A stretch of 64,000 nucleotides of DNA from Diphasiastrum complanatum (GCA_029204225.1 CM055107.1:8145730-8209729); one strand, 5' to 3'; positions 12,150-23,850 are shown, numbered from the stretch's first letter. Numbers and translations: made by a program. Notes: generated from the letters alone by a model not told the origin.

Positions 12150-13335
12150 TGAAGCACTTAATTTGCCTTTAATGTTTAGGCATAACAATCAATAGAAACC
12201 ACAATGTCTCTACGTTTACATCCATTTCTCCCTCATCAGACTCCTCAGACCCAAAACTTGAATCTTCAAATGAATTTGTATCTGATTCAGGTGATTCCAA
12301 ACGGTCCTGATGCACTAGGAAGGACTGAGTCATATCTATATTTCTTGGAGTATCGATACTCAGTATAGTCTGACCGATGTTGTTCATGAGCTCTGCCACA
12401 CAGTATGACATTCTATATAAGCACGCAGACCAATTTGGAGCTGAAAAGGATTCAATAATGCTGCTAACACCTCGCCAATGCTTTGCTTTCTTTTTGTGAC
12501 CCGGCTTACATAACATAAAATGTTTTGCCGATTTTCCACTATCTCCAAAACACAACCTCAATAGTAAATCACTCCCTGACATCATTCGGGGACTCAGCAT
12601 TGTAAAGAACAAATAAAACAGGCTGCAGGTTCGGAACACTTATAATATTCTCTCTCAATGGAGTTGCCAGCTTGTAGTAACCCTCAAAGAACAACAAACA
12701 TCATGCATTGTTTTCATGCTTGATTTGATACCCTCTTTCCTGTTGTGATCCAAAAAGAGAACAATCACACAAACTTTGTGTTGTGGCATGAGAGTTATCA
12801 AACAATGCCGGACCATTGGCAAAATGTAATTGAAGTCTAAAGACTCCAAGTTATCAAATATATACAATGTGGGACTCTCCCACAATGAAGCAGGAAGTGT
12901 CATGAAACTTGATTCTTCTGCTCCACAATAGATGGCCTCCTCATTTTTTGAAGTTTTTACTTTGCAGAAGAACCTCCATTCGGTGCTAGTAGAGGTCCCA
13001 TTTTCATGCTCAGTATTGTGGACGACAAGATATTTTTGTTTAATATTTTCTACAGGTGCTCTCAAGGGCTTAGGTATGAAACAATCAATTTTGAAGTTAT
13101 ACCTTTGCCTTTTCCATAGTGCGCTCTAACCCAATTCCGACAAAAAGTCGTGTCGATGATTTTTGAGAGTTGTTTTATGCTCTCTTTAGTGTAGTCCACA
13201 TCTAAAGGCAAGTCTTCTTCTATAGTAAGCAAATCTGTACAACACTTAGTGTAGCCATATCACAAACCATAAGAAGAACTCCGTCATCAATGTGTTTTTC
13301 TCTATTTTTTCTTCCAAAATACAATTCTCCATTTA
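12150..13335 (-). pseudogene. Decayed gene of unknown function, 3' part
   Basis: Minus-strand coding remnants continue those at 19777-21590 once element A is removed. Two longer open pieces are 13065-12655 (136 codons) and 12639-12169 (156 codons). The last ends in an acidic Ser/Glu/Asp-rich tail (around SFGSEESDEGEMDVN). Between 13335 and 13066 the frame can be followed only by changing phase at least twice, one change near the words GTGTTGTACAG. I recognise no domain. The continuity of reading frame across the empty CAAGC site shows that A landed in this gene. Frameshifts outside A show it was decaying anyway. Confidence 0.5.
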
Positions 13336-13340
13336 CAAGC
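13336..13340. repeat. Target-site duplication of element A, left
   Basis: CAAGC, repeated exactly at 19772-19776 directly after the 3' LTR. Confidence 0.95.
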
Positions 13341-13995
13341 TGTGAAAATTGTCAACATTTCCTAGCTAGTTTGAGGCCTAAATTGGCTAAAATTGTAAAT
13401 AGTTTTGGTTCTGGAGTTTTGCACGTGTGAACCAGGCCACAATGTTTTTATTTACTGTATTTTTTCAGTATGATGAAGTGTCAAACTTCATACCCTTCAA
13501 AATGAGACCATTTTGATGTATTTTGGTCATATAAGCCATTTTTAGCTATTTTTCCTATATAGGGAATATCTAGGGTCAAGTACCTTCTAGAGAGAGGAGA
13601 GAGAGTCATCTTCCTCATCCATAAATAGTAGGGAAGTCGTGGAGAACAGGTTGGAGAAACCTTTTGTATGCTTCATTGAGATCAATAGATCATTGTCATT
13701 GTTTCTTCCTCCATTGAGAGCATTGTTGTGTGTATTGTCTTCAAGCTATTGTGTATGATCTTAGGTGCTTTCCAAAAGTGATAGGCTGATGTATTATGGA
13801 CTGTATAATGCTATTTTGGGCCGCACTTGATGTTTATGGAAGTTTCCATTTGTGATAAATGCTTTTTGATCAAGTTCTTTGCATTCTAGGTAGCATAGAA
13901 TGTGTTGCCAATTCCTAGCTTATGTAGTTTGGAGTGCAAGCATTCAAGCCAATGATCTTGGAGTTTAGATCCACTTAGGATCTGTATTTTTCACA
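13341..13995 (+). repeat. 5' LTR of element A
   Basis: A 655-bp LTR from TGTGAAAATTGTC to TGTATTTTTCACA. It contains CACGTG at 13422-13427, a TATA-like TATATAG at 13556-13562 and a GAGAGAGG purine stretch just downstream, followed by the R/U5 part. It is immediately followed by the primer site. Confidence 0.97.
13556..13562 (+). promoter_or_regulatory. Probable TATA box of the A 5' LTR
   Basis: TATATAG inside CCTATATAGGG, conserved in the four LTRs of A and B and placed about two thirds from the LTR end, as expected for a U3 core promoter. The transcription start was not determined. Confidence 0.5.
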
Positions 13996-14007
13996 TGGTA
14001 TCAGAGC
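13996..14007 (+). other. Primer-binding site of element A
   Basis: TGGTATCAGAGC starts at the base after the 5' LTR. It is the standard complement of the 3' end of plant initiator tRNA-Met, used by most plant copia elements. Confidence 0.93.
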
Positions 14008-15167
14008 TGGTTGGCTTCTATTTACAATAAGTATTCCATTTTTGGTGATATTTGGATGTTTGATCAAGTTCTAGCATGATTTTGCATTGCTTTGTTGATC
14101 AAATCTTACTAACCTTTGTTTTGTGAGTTGAACTTGTGGATCAAAAGCATATTTCAGGTCTATTGAAGATCAGAGGCTGAAAAGAAACTATTTTGGATCA
14201 GATCATAACACCTAATCATTTGTGATTGTGAGGCTTGTGCATATTCAATACTAACAATGTTCTTTTCAATCCTATTGTTGACAATCTCCATTCTTGGATG
14301 AACACTCTCCTTAAGTGGATGAAACTTCTCCTTAAGTGGATGACAAATGCTCTTTTGAGTGAGTTGTAATTCTCCTAAAGGCTGAGCAAAGCTCCCATTT
14401 GGATGAAAGATCCCCTTTTTTGGGTGAACATATTGTAAGCTCCATTGTGAAGAGCATATTGTAAAGATTGTCATCAATTTTGGCATAAATTTTGGTGTAC
14501 TTTGTTGAGCATGTAAGTAACTCTCCTTATGTAATTTGATTGGAGCATTTGCTGGAAGGTGTTAACCATTATGCAAGTGTGTTTTCAGGTTCTTAACAGG
14601 TTGAGGAACATTCTCATGTGAAGTGATCTTAGATCTACATCTAAACACCAAGATTTGACAAGATAGTGAAGCTAGTCTTGTGATTCACTAAGTGTGCTCA
14701 TTCATTCACCTCTAAATCTTGTATTTATCACTTGCTGGAGTTTATAAACTTTTAGAAGTGTGGTTTACATGTGGTTTTACAGGTTGAATCAATATCTTAG
14801 TGTGTTGATCATATGTTGATCAAGTTTGTTCATTACTAGGTAATCTTGGCATCCTAGTTTTGGGTATTTTCTAAGAATGCAAGTAACTCTTCACACCATA
14901 ACTTGATTTGGTCACTTGCTGGAAAGTTTGAGAGCTTAAGCAAGAGTGTGTTCAGGTTGGTTTGATTTTGTAATCCATTCTTAGTGTGTGCAAAGTGTTG
15001 CATGTGTTTCAATCTTCCTTTCTATGCTTGGAAACCATCTAGGTTCAAGATAGAAGTGTTTTAGGGTCCTAAATCTTCATAGATCTCTTTATCTATCATT
15101 TGTTGAGAGAAAAGTGAGTGCTAAGTGCTTTAGGACAGAACCTAAAAGTTGAAGAAACATTAGAATC
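14008..15167 (+). other. Untranslated leader of element A with internal repeats
   Basis: A leader of about 1.16 kb. Around 14510-14610, 14700-14790 and 14878-14965 three imperfect copies of a segment share the order TTGCTGGA...GTGTG/GTGGTTT..CAGGTT. At 14280-14420 the word AGTGGATGA is repeated with variations. A 108-codon frame lies on the opposite strand (14486-14160) and is preserved in element B with one amino-acid change, which is expected from the general A/B identity and does not prove function. Confidence 0.6.
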
Positions 15168-16490
15168 ATGGCTTCCAATGGTGGGATCATGCTAGAGTCT
15201 AGTGAAAGGTTGAGTTCATCAAACTACTCTACTTGGAAAGTGAGGATGGAGTCCTTACTTGAGTTGAATGAACTCATGGACATAGTTGCAGAAATTGAAG
15301 AGAGACCTCTCACACTTCAAGAGCAACAAAGGTTTGATAAGAAGGCCAAAAGGGCTCTTCATATCATTAAAATGAATGTTACAAATGAGCTTCTCAAGGA
15401 AGTTGGAAAGTGTCAAAGTGCAAGTGAGGCATGGAATGCCTTAAAGAAGCTCTTTGAATCAAAGTCCACATCTAGGGTATTGACCCTAAGGAGACAAATA
15501 TTTTCTAGTAGGCAAAGAGAGGGTGAAAGTGCTCATGCATTTATCTTGAGAGTTAAGTCCCTAAGTGATGATTTAGCATGCATTGATGAGAACATAAAAG
15601 ATGGTGAAATAGTCCAAGTTATGTTGAATGGTTTGCTAAATGAACATGCTAACCTTGTGCAAAGTTTTGCCATTCAAAGAGTCTTGCCAAGTGTGGTTGA
15701 CTTGCAAGAAATCTTATTGGCTGAAGAACATAGGTTGCAATCAAAGCTTGATGGTGCATCCTTGCAAGGTGGAGGTGAAGAGGCTTTCTTCACAAAAGGC
15801 AAATTCAAGGGCAAAGGTAAAGGCAAAGGGAAATGGTCCAAAGGTGGTAACTTTGATCATGATGATCACTCTTCCTCTTCCTCTTCTACTAAGAACAATA
15901 AGTCAAAGTTCAAGTGCTTTTATTGTGGGATAAAAGGTCATTTTGCAAATGAATGTTATAAGAAGAAAAGAGAGCAAGGAGAGAGGCAAGGAAATCTTAC
16001 AATAGATGAGGAAGAACATAACACATGTGAATCACTTGTTATGACTTCAAGTTTGTTAGCCAACATAGATGATAATGATCCTTGGTGGATTGATAGTGGA
16101 GCCTCATCTCACATGACAAGACATAAGGAATACTTTACATCCTTATTGTCTTATGAGGGAGAAGGTAACATCATCTACACTGCAAATGATGGTCAATGTG
16201 ACATCAAAGGCATAGGCACTATTCCTATTTCCCTTTCAACAAATAGGAAAGCAAATCTTGAAAATGTTTTGTACATTCCTTCAATCACTAAGAATTTGCT
16301 TAGTGTAAGTCAAATGATTGACAAAGGACTTGATGTGGAGTTCATTGGAGATGCATGTTTGATAAGTAAATGTGGATCCTTGATTGCTCAAGGTAGGAGG
16401 CATGGTAAACTTTTCAAGCTTGATGCATGTGTGATCTCTAATCATGAAGGATGTATGGCTAGGGAGCAATTGACAAACCAAGAAGTTTAG
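15168..16490 (+). pseudogene. Gag and protease part of element A, ended by an amber codon
   Basis: Encodes the copia Gag (capsid-like region about residues 5-195), a Lys/Gly-rich linker, a CCHC zinc knuckle beginning at Cys250 (CFYCGIKGHFANEC) and an aspartic protease with the catalytic Asp309 in a D-S-G-A-S motif. Translation stops at codon 441 (TAG, 16488-16490). Element B has TGG (Trp) there, so one G-to-A change broke the polyprotein just before the integrase HHCC region. Truncated Gag plus protease could still be made. The start codon matches that of B and lies in the usual MAS...YSTWK context. Confidence 0.9.
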
Positions 16491-19121
16491 CACAAGAGGT
16501 TGGGCCATCCCAACTTCAAATCTTTGGAGGTAATGGCAAAGAAAGAGCTTGTTCTTGGTCTCCCTAAAAGTCTTGTTGCAAACAATAGTGTTTGTGAACA
16601 TTGTGCCTTGTCCAAATCTCATAGACTTGCTTATTCTAGATCTACTTCTAGATCTAAAGAAGCTTTTCAACTTGTGCATTCTGATATTCATTCTTCTAGT
16701 ACAACTAGCAATGGTGGGGCAAAGATGTATGCAACTTTCATTGATGACTTTAGTAGGTATACTTGGATCTATCTTCTTAAAAGTAAGGATGAAGTGTTTG
16801 CTGCATTTGTCAAGTTCAAGAATGAAATGGAAAACCAATTCAATACAAAGATCAAATGCTTAAGATCTGATAATGGAGGGGAATACACCTCAAATAGGTT
16901 CAAAGACTTTTGTATAGCACATGGGATTAAGAGGGAGATGTCTAGTCCTAGGACTCCACAACAGAATGGAGTGGCCGAGAGGAAGAATAGAACCCTTTGT
17001 GAATGTGCCAAGGCAATGAGACTACATGCTAATCTTGCTAAGTCTTTTTGGGGGGAAGCTTTAGCATGTGCTAACTATCTATGTAATAGATGGACAAGTG
17101 CTTCCTTGGATGGTAAAACTCCTCATGAGGTTCTTTATGGTAGAAGGCCGAGTGTCAAGCATTGTAGGATCTTTGGATGTACATGTTTTGTCAATATCAC
17201 ACTTGATGATAGAACTAAAGAAGATCCTTCATCAAAGAAGGGTGTGTTTGTTGGCTATAGTGAAGTAAGCAAGGCTTACAAAGTGTACATTCCTTCTACA
17301 AAGAAAGTTGTCATAAGTAGGGATGTCATCTTTCATGAAGAGAATGTTTCCAATGTTGTTGATGTTGATGTTGATGTGCCTACTAATCATCATGATGTGC
17401 AAGATGTCTTGGATGAAGATGGAGATGCCACTCCAAAGCAAACTTCAAGGAAGACTCAAAGGCAAAGGGCTAAGCCATCAAGGCTAACCTATGATGAAAA
17501 AGGAAAGCAAGTGGTGGACAACTCTAACTTTGCTTTTCTTACCTCTTTTGATGAACCAACTTGTGTAGGTGAAGCAATTCAAAAGAAGGAATGGATCCAA
17601 GCCATGGATCATGAGCATCAAGCACTCATCAAAAGCAACACATGGAGGTTGGTAAAGCTTCCAAAGGACAAGAAGGCAATTGGTTGTAAGTGGATCTTCA
17701 AGATCAAGACAAATCAAGATGGATCAATCAACAAGTACAAGGCAAGGTTGGTGGCAAAGGGGTATGCTCAAGAATATGGTATTGACTATGATGAGACCTT
17801 TGCACCCGTGGCAAAGATGGTAACTATTCGAATCCTAATCTCTCTTGCAACTCTTTATGATTGGGATATGTGGCAAATGGATGTTACTAATGCCTTCTTG
17901 AATGGTGATCTTGAAGAAGATATTTACATGGAGCAACCCGAGGGCTATGTTTCACATGATGAGCCTAATCATGTGTGCTATCTCCAAAAGAGTTTGTATG
18001 GGCTAAAGCAAGCACCAAGGAGTTGGTATGCTAAGCTCAATTCCTTCTTACTTTCTCAAAACTTTGTTATGAGTGAGTATGATCATTCTCTCTACTTTAG
18101 ATTGAATGAAAATGATATCACTTTACTTTTGATCTATGTTGATGACATTATCTTAAGTGGTGGTAACAATCTAGATATAGATGAAATCAAGATGGCACTC
18201 AAAAGAGAGTTTGAAATTCAAGATCTTGGTAAACTTCATTATATCTTAGGAATAGAGATTATTAGAACTTCTAAATCTACATTCATATGTCAAGAAAAGT
18301 ATGTTAACTCTATTCTAAAAAGGTTTCATATGGAAGATTGTAAAGTTGTTTCTACTCCTATGGAATCAAATGTAAAGCTAACTACAAGAAGTAATGAAAG
18401 ATCCTTCAAGGACATTACTCTCTATAGAAAGCTAATAGGATCTCTTATATGGTTAACCATCACAAGACCTGATCTAAGCTTTGTGGTTGGTAAACTAAGT
18501 CAATTTATGCAAGATCCTAGTGAGGCTCATTGGAAGCTAGGAAAGAGAGTACTTAGATACATCTCGGGATCTAGAGATTTTGGCATCTTGTATGGAGGTA
18601 CTACACCTAACCTTTGTGGATTTTCAGATTCAAATTTTGCAGGTGATCAAATGGATAGGAAGTCAACAAGTGCCTTTGCAATCTATCTTGGAGATGGAGT
18701 GGTCTCATGGCTATCAAAGAAGCAACCAACTATCTCTCTATCTTCCACCGAAGCCGAGTACAAGGCATTAACAACATGCACCAAGGAGATTCTTTGGATC
18801 AAGAGGATGTTATTGGATCTTCACTTGCTGGAACCAGAGAAGACTCCAATCATACTTTGTGATAACCTTTCAGCCCAAAGCTTGGCAAGCAATCCTGTTT
18901 TTCATGCAAGGAGCAAGCACATTGAGATTGCTCACCATTTTGTGAGAGATCAAGTCATTGCCAAAGAGGTGGAGCTTCAACATGTCTCTTCAAAGGAGTG
19001 TGTGGCTGATATCTTCACCAAACCATTGGGAAAGGACCTATATTTAATGCATAGATCTAATCTTGGAATGTGCTCAAAGACTATGTTGAAACTAGCATCC
19101 AATGTTGAAGAGGGAGTGTGA
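16491..19121 (+). pseudogene. Integrase, reverse transcriptase and RNase H part of element A
   Basis: Continues the gag-pol frame after the amber codon. Numbered from the gag start, the integrase triad is Asp506, Asp568 and Glu604 (D-35-E spacing between the last two), preceded by a CEHCALSKSH zinc-binding half. The reverse transcriptase has Asp905 (DVTNAFLNG) and Y-V-D-D at 990-993. RNase H has Asp154-type positions at 1154, 1195 and 1232. The coding region is otherwise intact, and the TGA stop (19119-19121) lies inside the first bases of the 3' LTR. With the stop at 441, the enzymes can be made only by readthrough, internal initiation or supply from a relative such as B. Confidence 0.9.
19107..19116 (+). 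other. Polypurine tract of element A
   Basis: GAAGAGGGAG directly precedes the 3' LTR. It also encodes the last polyprotein residues (E-E-G-V), so the plus-strand primer is embedded in coding sequence. The same arrangement occurs in B and D, and the same tract in G. Confidence 0.85.
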
Positions 19122-19771
19122 AAATTGTCAACATTTCCTAGCTAGTTTGAGGCCTAAATTGGCTAAAATTGTAAATAGTTTTGGTTCTGGAGTTTTGCAC
19201 GTGTGAACCAGGCCACAATGTTTTTATTTACTGTATTTTTTCAGTATGATGAAGTGTCAAACTTCATACCCTTCAAAATGAGACCATTTTGATGTATTTT
19301 GGTCATATAAGCCATTTTTAGCTATTTTTCCTATATAGGGAATATCTAGGGTCAAGTACCTTTTAGAGAGAGGAGAGAGAGTCATCTTCCTCATCCATAA
19401 ATAGTAGGGAAGTCGTGGAGAACAGGTTGGAGAAACCTTTTGTATGCTTCATTGAGATCAATAGATCATTGTCATTGTTTCTTCCTCCATTGAGAGCATT
19501 GTTGTGTGTATTGTCTTCAAGCTATTGTGTATGATCTTAGGTGCTTTCCAAAAGTGGTAGGCTGATGTATTATGGACTGTATAATGCTATTTTGGGCCGC
19601 ACTTGATGTTTATGGAAGTTTCCATTTGTGATAAATGCTTTTTGATCAAGTTCTTTGCATTCTAGGTAGCATAGAATGTGTTGCCAATTCCTAGCTTATG
19701 TAGTTTGGAGTGCAAGCATTCAAGCCAATGATCTTGGAGTTTAGATCCACTTAGGATCTGTATTTTTCACA
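19117..19771 (+). repeat. 3' LTR of element A
   Basis: A 655-bp direct repeat of 13341-13995 with the same TG...CA ends, CACGTG at 19198-19203, and only a few substitutions. Confidence 0.97.
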
Positions 19772-19776
19772 CAAGC
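19772..19776. repeat. Target-site duplication of element A, right
   Basis: CAAGC, identical to 13336-13340. Confidence 0.95.
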
Positions 19777-21590
19777 TTCTTAAGGATACGATTGCACATG
19801 GAGTCCAACATATACCTCAAACATCTAAACAACCGAATAGATATCGATTTGTTTTTTGTCTTCCTCGATCCCAATGCAAGTTCGTCGTAGCAAATTTGAT
19901 CATTTACATACAATTTCATAACTTGCATATAATTATTGAATGTTTTGTCTGAACGAAAGATTATTATTGTGTACTCCTCAAATTTCTCATACAAAGATGT
20001 AATTGTGTGTTGTCCTGACAAAGATCCAACATTACTACTACCAAGGACACTTGCGCAAACCGAGACAAAATGCTCTCATCTGTTTCAGTTGCTCAAGATT
20101 TAGCTTCACTCCTTTAACAAAGCGTGTTCAACTCAATGAGATCCATACATCACGTGCACACTCCATGATTTCAGGCAGACTGCTCTTTTTTCTTTTCTCT
20201 TCCGGTTTGTGATTGAGTCTATCCGATTCAAGAATGTAACGAGATGCATTCTTAAATAGACATATCTTGGCATGCACAAACCTAAAAGTGGCATCAAATA
20301 TCCGAGGATGTATCCTATTTTGATTTAATGCAACCTTTGCCAATTCATTACATTCATGACAAAAATGTTGACCGTCGATAGGCTAAAAAAATACATTAAG
20401 ACAAAAAGCGATTTTTACACAATCCATCCAATCTGGATCCAGGAGATCCACCTCCTTTGGGTAAGTGTCTGTGTAGACCTGCTCATTCTCTTCTTTGTCA
20501 ACACGCATGAATTCGCAATACATCTTTTCAAACATAATGGGGCCTTTAAAAAAAATTTCTTCCTCATCACCTTTCTTGAATGAAATTGCCCTTAAAGTGA
20601 CATTGATTGATGCAGGTGGTGGACTATTGGGCTTGCTCAAATCAGCAAACAACTTCTCAACAAATGAGTGATCCAAAGCTCGTTGGTTCGTGAAAAGTGA
20701 GGCACGCTGGATATTTTTGCTCTCTATATGATACATTGAATTTTTTATCCCATATGTACTCGATGTCATCAATTACAAAATTATCTAGATTGACATTTGC
20801 ATCACCCTCAAAATCAAGGATTTGCTATGCCTCAACCATACGTCCTTCATCGTCTGATACATTACAATAAGAGCCGGATTGCATTCCCGATCAATCCACT
20901 CTCGGCTCCAAAGGTCTTTTCCCAGCGGTCCCAACAACTTTTGCAGTCTCTCTTCCAATTTGAACCTCCCGACTTTCTTTCCTAGGTCCTGAAGTGGTTA
21001 ATTTTCTCCTTCTTTTCGAAGCTTGTTTTTCAAGTTCTTTTTGAGAAGGATTTGTTTCTATACATGGAACAATTTCCATTCCTGTTACATCTTCAATCAT
21101 AGAAGCTGCAGCAGATCCAATAGTTGCAACATCAGAAAAAACACTTTCTATTCCCTTAGCTTCCATCAACAACTTATGTTTGCTACATAGGGCCATCAAT
21201 CCATTAAAGAGGGAACCCTTGTAGTTAAGAATAAACTCATTTGAGTCATGAGTTGGTGGCTCAGCAGTGAAATGTGCAATGTCCGCACACAAGATAAAAT
21301 AACATGATGCTCAGAACCATCTTGGCCGCGAGTCATAAACTCAGCTGTGTCGAAAGTAAATTTGTCTTGAAGGTAGATACCACAAATTACGCCAAGACTT
21401 TAACATTATCCATGGAAAATTCAGGATCGCCAATTGATTTACTGGATATTACCACAAAGGCTTTCACATGAGGTCCACTTGAGCTTGGTTTATGAAGTAT
21501 CTTCCAACCTCTGGTAAGATATAATGGAGAGGCATTCTCGGAGGGCCTGAAAACGGTTTGGTCTGCAGTGTAGAAAGTTTGCAAAAAATA
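19777..21590 (-). pseudogene. Decayed gene of unknown function, 5' part
   Basis: A series of minus-strand open pieces runs 21584-21387, 21386-21293 (after a phase change), 21292-20891, 20890-20700 (with an in-frame TAG near 20826), 20772-20383, 20343-20128 and 20021-19777. They read in one direction, with similar composition and only small phase changes, which is the pattern of a once continuous coding region. One frameshift at about 21293 looks like an extra TG in TGTGTGCGG. Features seen are a basic KRRRK stretch (about 21020) and a Cys-rich HxCxxC-like start near 20360. No family recognised. It could be a host gene or a cargo gene of a DNA transposon. Confidence 0.5.
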
Positions 21591-21661
21591 CAGTTCAAAT
21601 TATAAATCAAATAGAATGTATAAAAGTTTTCATGCAAAATAGGATTGAGGGCCTAACATAT

Positions 21662-21662
21662 A

Positions 21663-21745
<83 letters not shown>
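21662..21745. repeat. TA microsatellite
   Basis: An uninterrupted run of TA dinucleotides, directly left of the palindrome-bearing block that starts near 21780. Confidence 0.95.
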
Positions 21746-21748
<3 letters not shown>

Positions 21749-21778
21749 TGAAAGATATATATTCAAATATAGATCCTC

Positions 21779-22110
21779 GGTACCTCCCGCCGTGGCAGGA
21801 GATTTTCATTTTTTAATAGCGTATGTATATATTTGTATACACATAGTTATATACATACACTTATATATATGTGAACTCAGAACCTCCCGCCGCGGCAGGA
21901 GGTTCTAATTTAGTTTATTTGAACTCAGCTAAAGAAAAATCACAAACTGAGAAAATTCAAGATGGGGAGCTTTGAACCTCCCGCCGCGGCGGGAGGTTAT
22001 GATTTAGTTTATTTAAACTCAGCTAAAGGAAAATCACGAACTGAAAAAATTGAGAGAATTGAAGATGGGGAACTTAGAACCTTCTACCGCGGCGGGAGGT
22101 TCTGAATTTT
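21779..22110 (+). repeat. Tandem ~97-bp units each carrying a GC palindrome
   Basis: Palindrome copies lie at about 21782, 21879, 21975 and 22077, a period of 96-102 bp. The perfect one is CCTCCCGCCGCGGCGGGAGG inside AA...TT (21975-21998). The spacers share TTTAGTTTATTT-AACTCAGCTAAAG-AAAATCAC-AACTGA-AAAATT and GATGGGGA. GC-rich hairpin-forming words therefore alternate with AT-rich DNA. Confidence 0.85.
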
Positions 22111-22198
22111 TTTTCATGTAAAATAATAAATTTCATTAGTATAAATTTAAATCTTATGTCTCTTCAAAACTGAACAAAAAATACCAGAATGCAATGTC

Positions 22199-22330
22199 TA
22201 AGGCGGGGAGGGGTTCTACTTATACCATTTTTGATGGATAGATGTATACGGTACTTATGGGATATACCATTTGCCACGTGTCACTGCCTTATCCCGCAGA
22301 GCTATTTCAACATCTCATATATTTCAGAAA
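22199..22330 (+). repeat. Dispersed module, copy 1
   Basis: GGCGGGGAGGGGTTCTAC...GATGGATAGATGTATACGG...CTTATGGGATATACCATTTGCCACGTGTCA. Related copies are at about 24290, 29172 and 58352. Each lies downstream of a GC palindrome and upstream of a tandem or low-complexity array. Confidence 0.75.
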
Positions 22331-22349
22331 CATATTGGGCCGGGGTCTG

Positions 22350-23850
22350 CGGTCCTCTGCGATCCCATAGTGAAGTCCCAAATGCGGTCCTCTGTGGTCC
22401 CTAATGCAGTCCCTTTGCGGTCCTCAGAGGAACCTCAAAGGTCCTCTACCAACCTCTACGGTACTATGCGGTCCCTAATGCGTCCCTCTGGTCCTCTGCG
22501 ACCTCTGCGGTCCCTCCGTGGTCCTCTGTGGTCCCTCTCTACGGTCCTCCCGCCGCGGCGGGAGATCCTGACTCCTATGGTCCTTCTCGGTCCTCTACGG
22601 TCCCTCTGCCATTTCTGAGTCCTACAGTCCTCTCTATGGTCCTCTGCGGTCCATCTGTGACCTCTGTGGTCCCTCTTTGTTCTATGCAGTCCTCAACGAC
22701 CGTCTGCGATCTCTACGGTCCTCTGCGACCTCTGCGGTCCTCTATTGTCCTCTCGAACCTCTGTGATCCCTCTATGGTCCTAATGTTTTCCCTCTCTGGT
22801 CCTAATGTGGTCCCTCTCTAGTCCTAATGTGGTCTCTCTGGTCCTCTACGGCCTCTGCAGCTCTGAACGACCCTCTGCCCACTTTGTGACTTCTACTGTC
22901 CTAATGCGGTCCTGTGCGGTCCTCCCGCCGAGTCCTACGGTCCTCTACGGTCCCTCTCTGGTCCTAATGTAGTCCCTCTCTAATCCTAATGTGGTCCCTC
23001 TAGTCCTCTACGACCTATGCGGTCCCTCTCTGGTCCTAATGCGGTCCCTCTGGTCCTCTATGACCTATGCGGTCCTGAACGACCCTCTGCAACCTCTATT
23101 GTCCTCTTGGACCTCTACTATCCTCTCAGACCTCTCTACGATCTCTCTGATTCTCTGCGACCTCTGCGGTCCCTCTATGGTCCTCTGTGGTCCCTCTCTG
23201 TGGTCCCCCCTTCGTAACGGGAGGTTCTGAGTCTTACGGTCCTTCTCGGTCCTCAACGGTCCTTCTCAGTCCTCTGTGGTCCCTTTGCGGTCCTTTGCGG
23301 TCCATCTGCGACCTATGTGGTCCCTCTTCGACCTCTACTGTCCTCAACGGCCCTTTGCGACCTCTGCGGTCCTCTGCTGTCCTACCGTCCCTCTTTGGTC
23401 CTAATGCAATTCCTCTCTGGTCCTAATGCGGTGCCTCTATGGTCCTGTGCGGTCATCCGGCCGCGGTGGGAAGTTCTGAGTCCTACGTTCCTCTATGGTC
23501 CTCTACGGTCCCTCAGCGGTCCTCTGTGGTCCATCTGCCACCTCTGTGGCCCCTCTGCGACCTCTGTGGTCCTCAACGACCTCTACGACCTCTCGGACCT
23601 CTGCGGTCCCTCTCTGGTCCTAATGTGGTCCCTAATGCAGTCCCTCTATGATCTTGTGCGCTCCTCCTGCCGCGGCGGGAGGTTCTGAGTCCTACGGTCC
23701 CTCTACGGTTTTCTACAGTTTTTCTGCGACCCTCTGCGGTTCCTCTGCGGTCCTCTGCGAATCCTCTGATGTCCTGTGCGGTCCCTAATGCGGTCCATAA
23801 TGACTCCCTAATGTGGTCCTTTGTGGTCCCTAATGGGAAAATCAGAACCT
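22350..23850 (+). repeat. GC-rich satellite array 2 with palindromes
   Basis: Array of GGTCCTCTGCGGTCCCTCT-type words, often with GGTCCTAATGCGGTCCCTCT blocks. Palindrome copies or remnants lie near 22546, 22921 (left half only), 23205, 23454 and 23663, usually followed by TTCTGAGTCCTACGGTCC. It is related to array 1 (10080-11905) but has different spacing. Open frames on both strands are products of the repeats. Confidence 0.9.

Larger units (their letters stand above)
13341..19771 (+). mobile_element. Element A: full-length Ty1/copia retrotransposon
   Basis: A 6431-bp element with two 655-bp LTRs, a tRNA-iMet primer site, one gag-pol frame and a polypurine tract, flanked by CAAGC direct repeats. 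The LTRs differ at only a couple of positions by eye (for example TTCTAGAG versus TTTTAGAG and GTGATAGG versus GTGGTAGG), so insertion was recent. It is nearly identical to element B on the other strand at 42713-49143. One nonsense codon (16488-16490) disables the gag-pol of A. It interrupts a decayed minus-strand gene. Confidence 0.97.

Noticed and set aside
16281-16838. 185-codon frame opposite the integrase of element A (also 45646-46203 opposite B)
   Set aside because: A shadow of the conserved gag-pol coding strand. It is preserved only because A and B are near-identical.
22189-23700. Open frames of up to 123 codons in satellite array 2
   Set aside because: Same reason as array 1; they overlap in several frames and on both strands.
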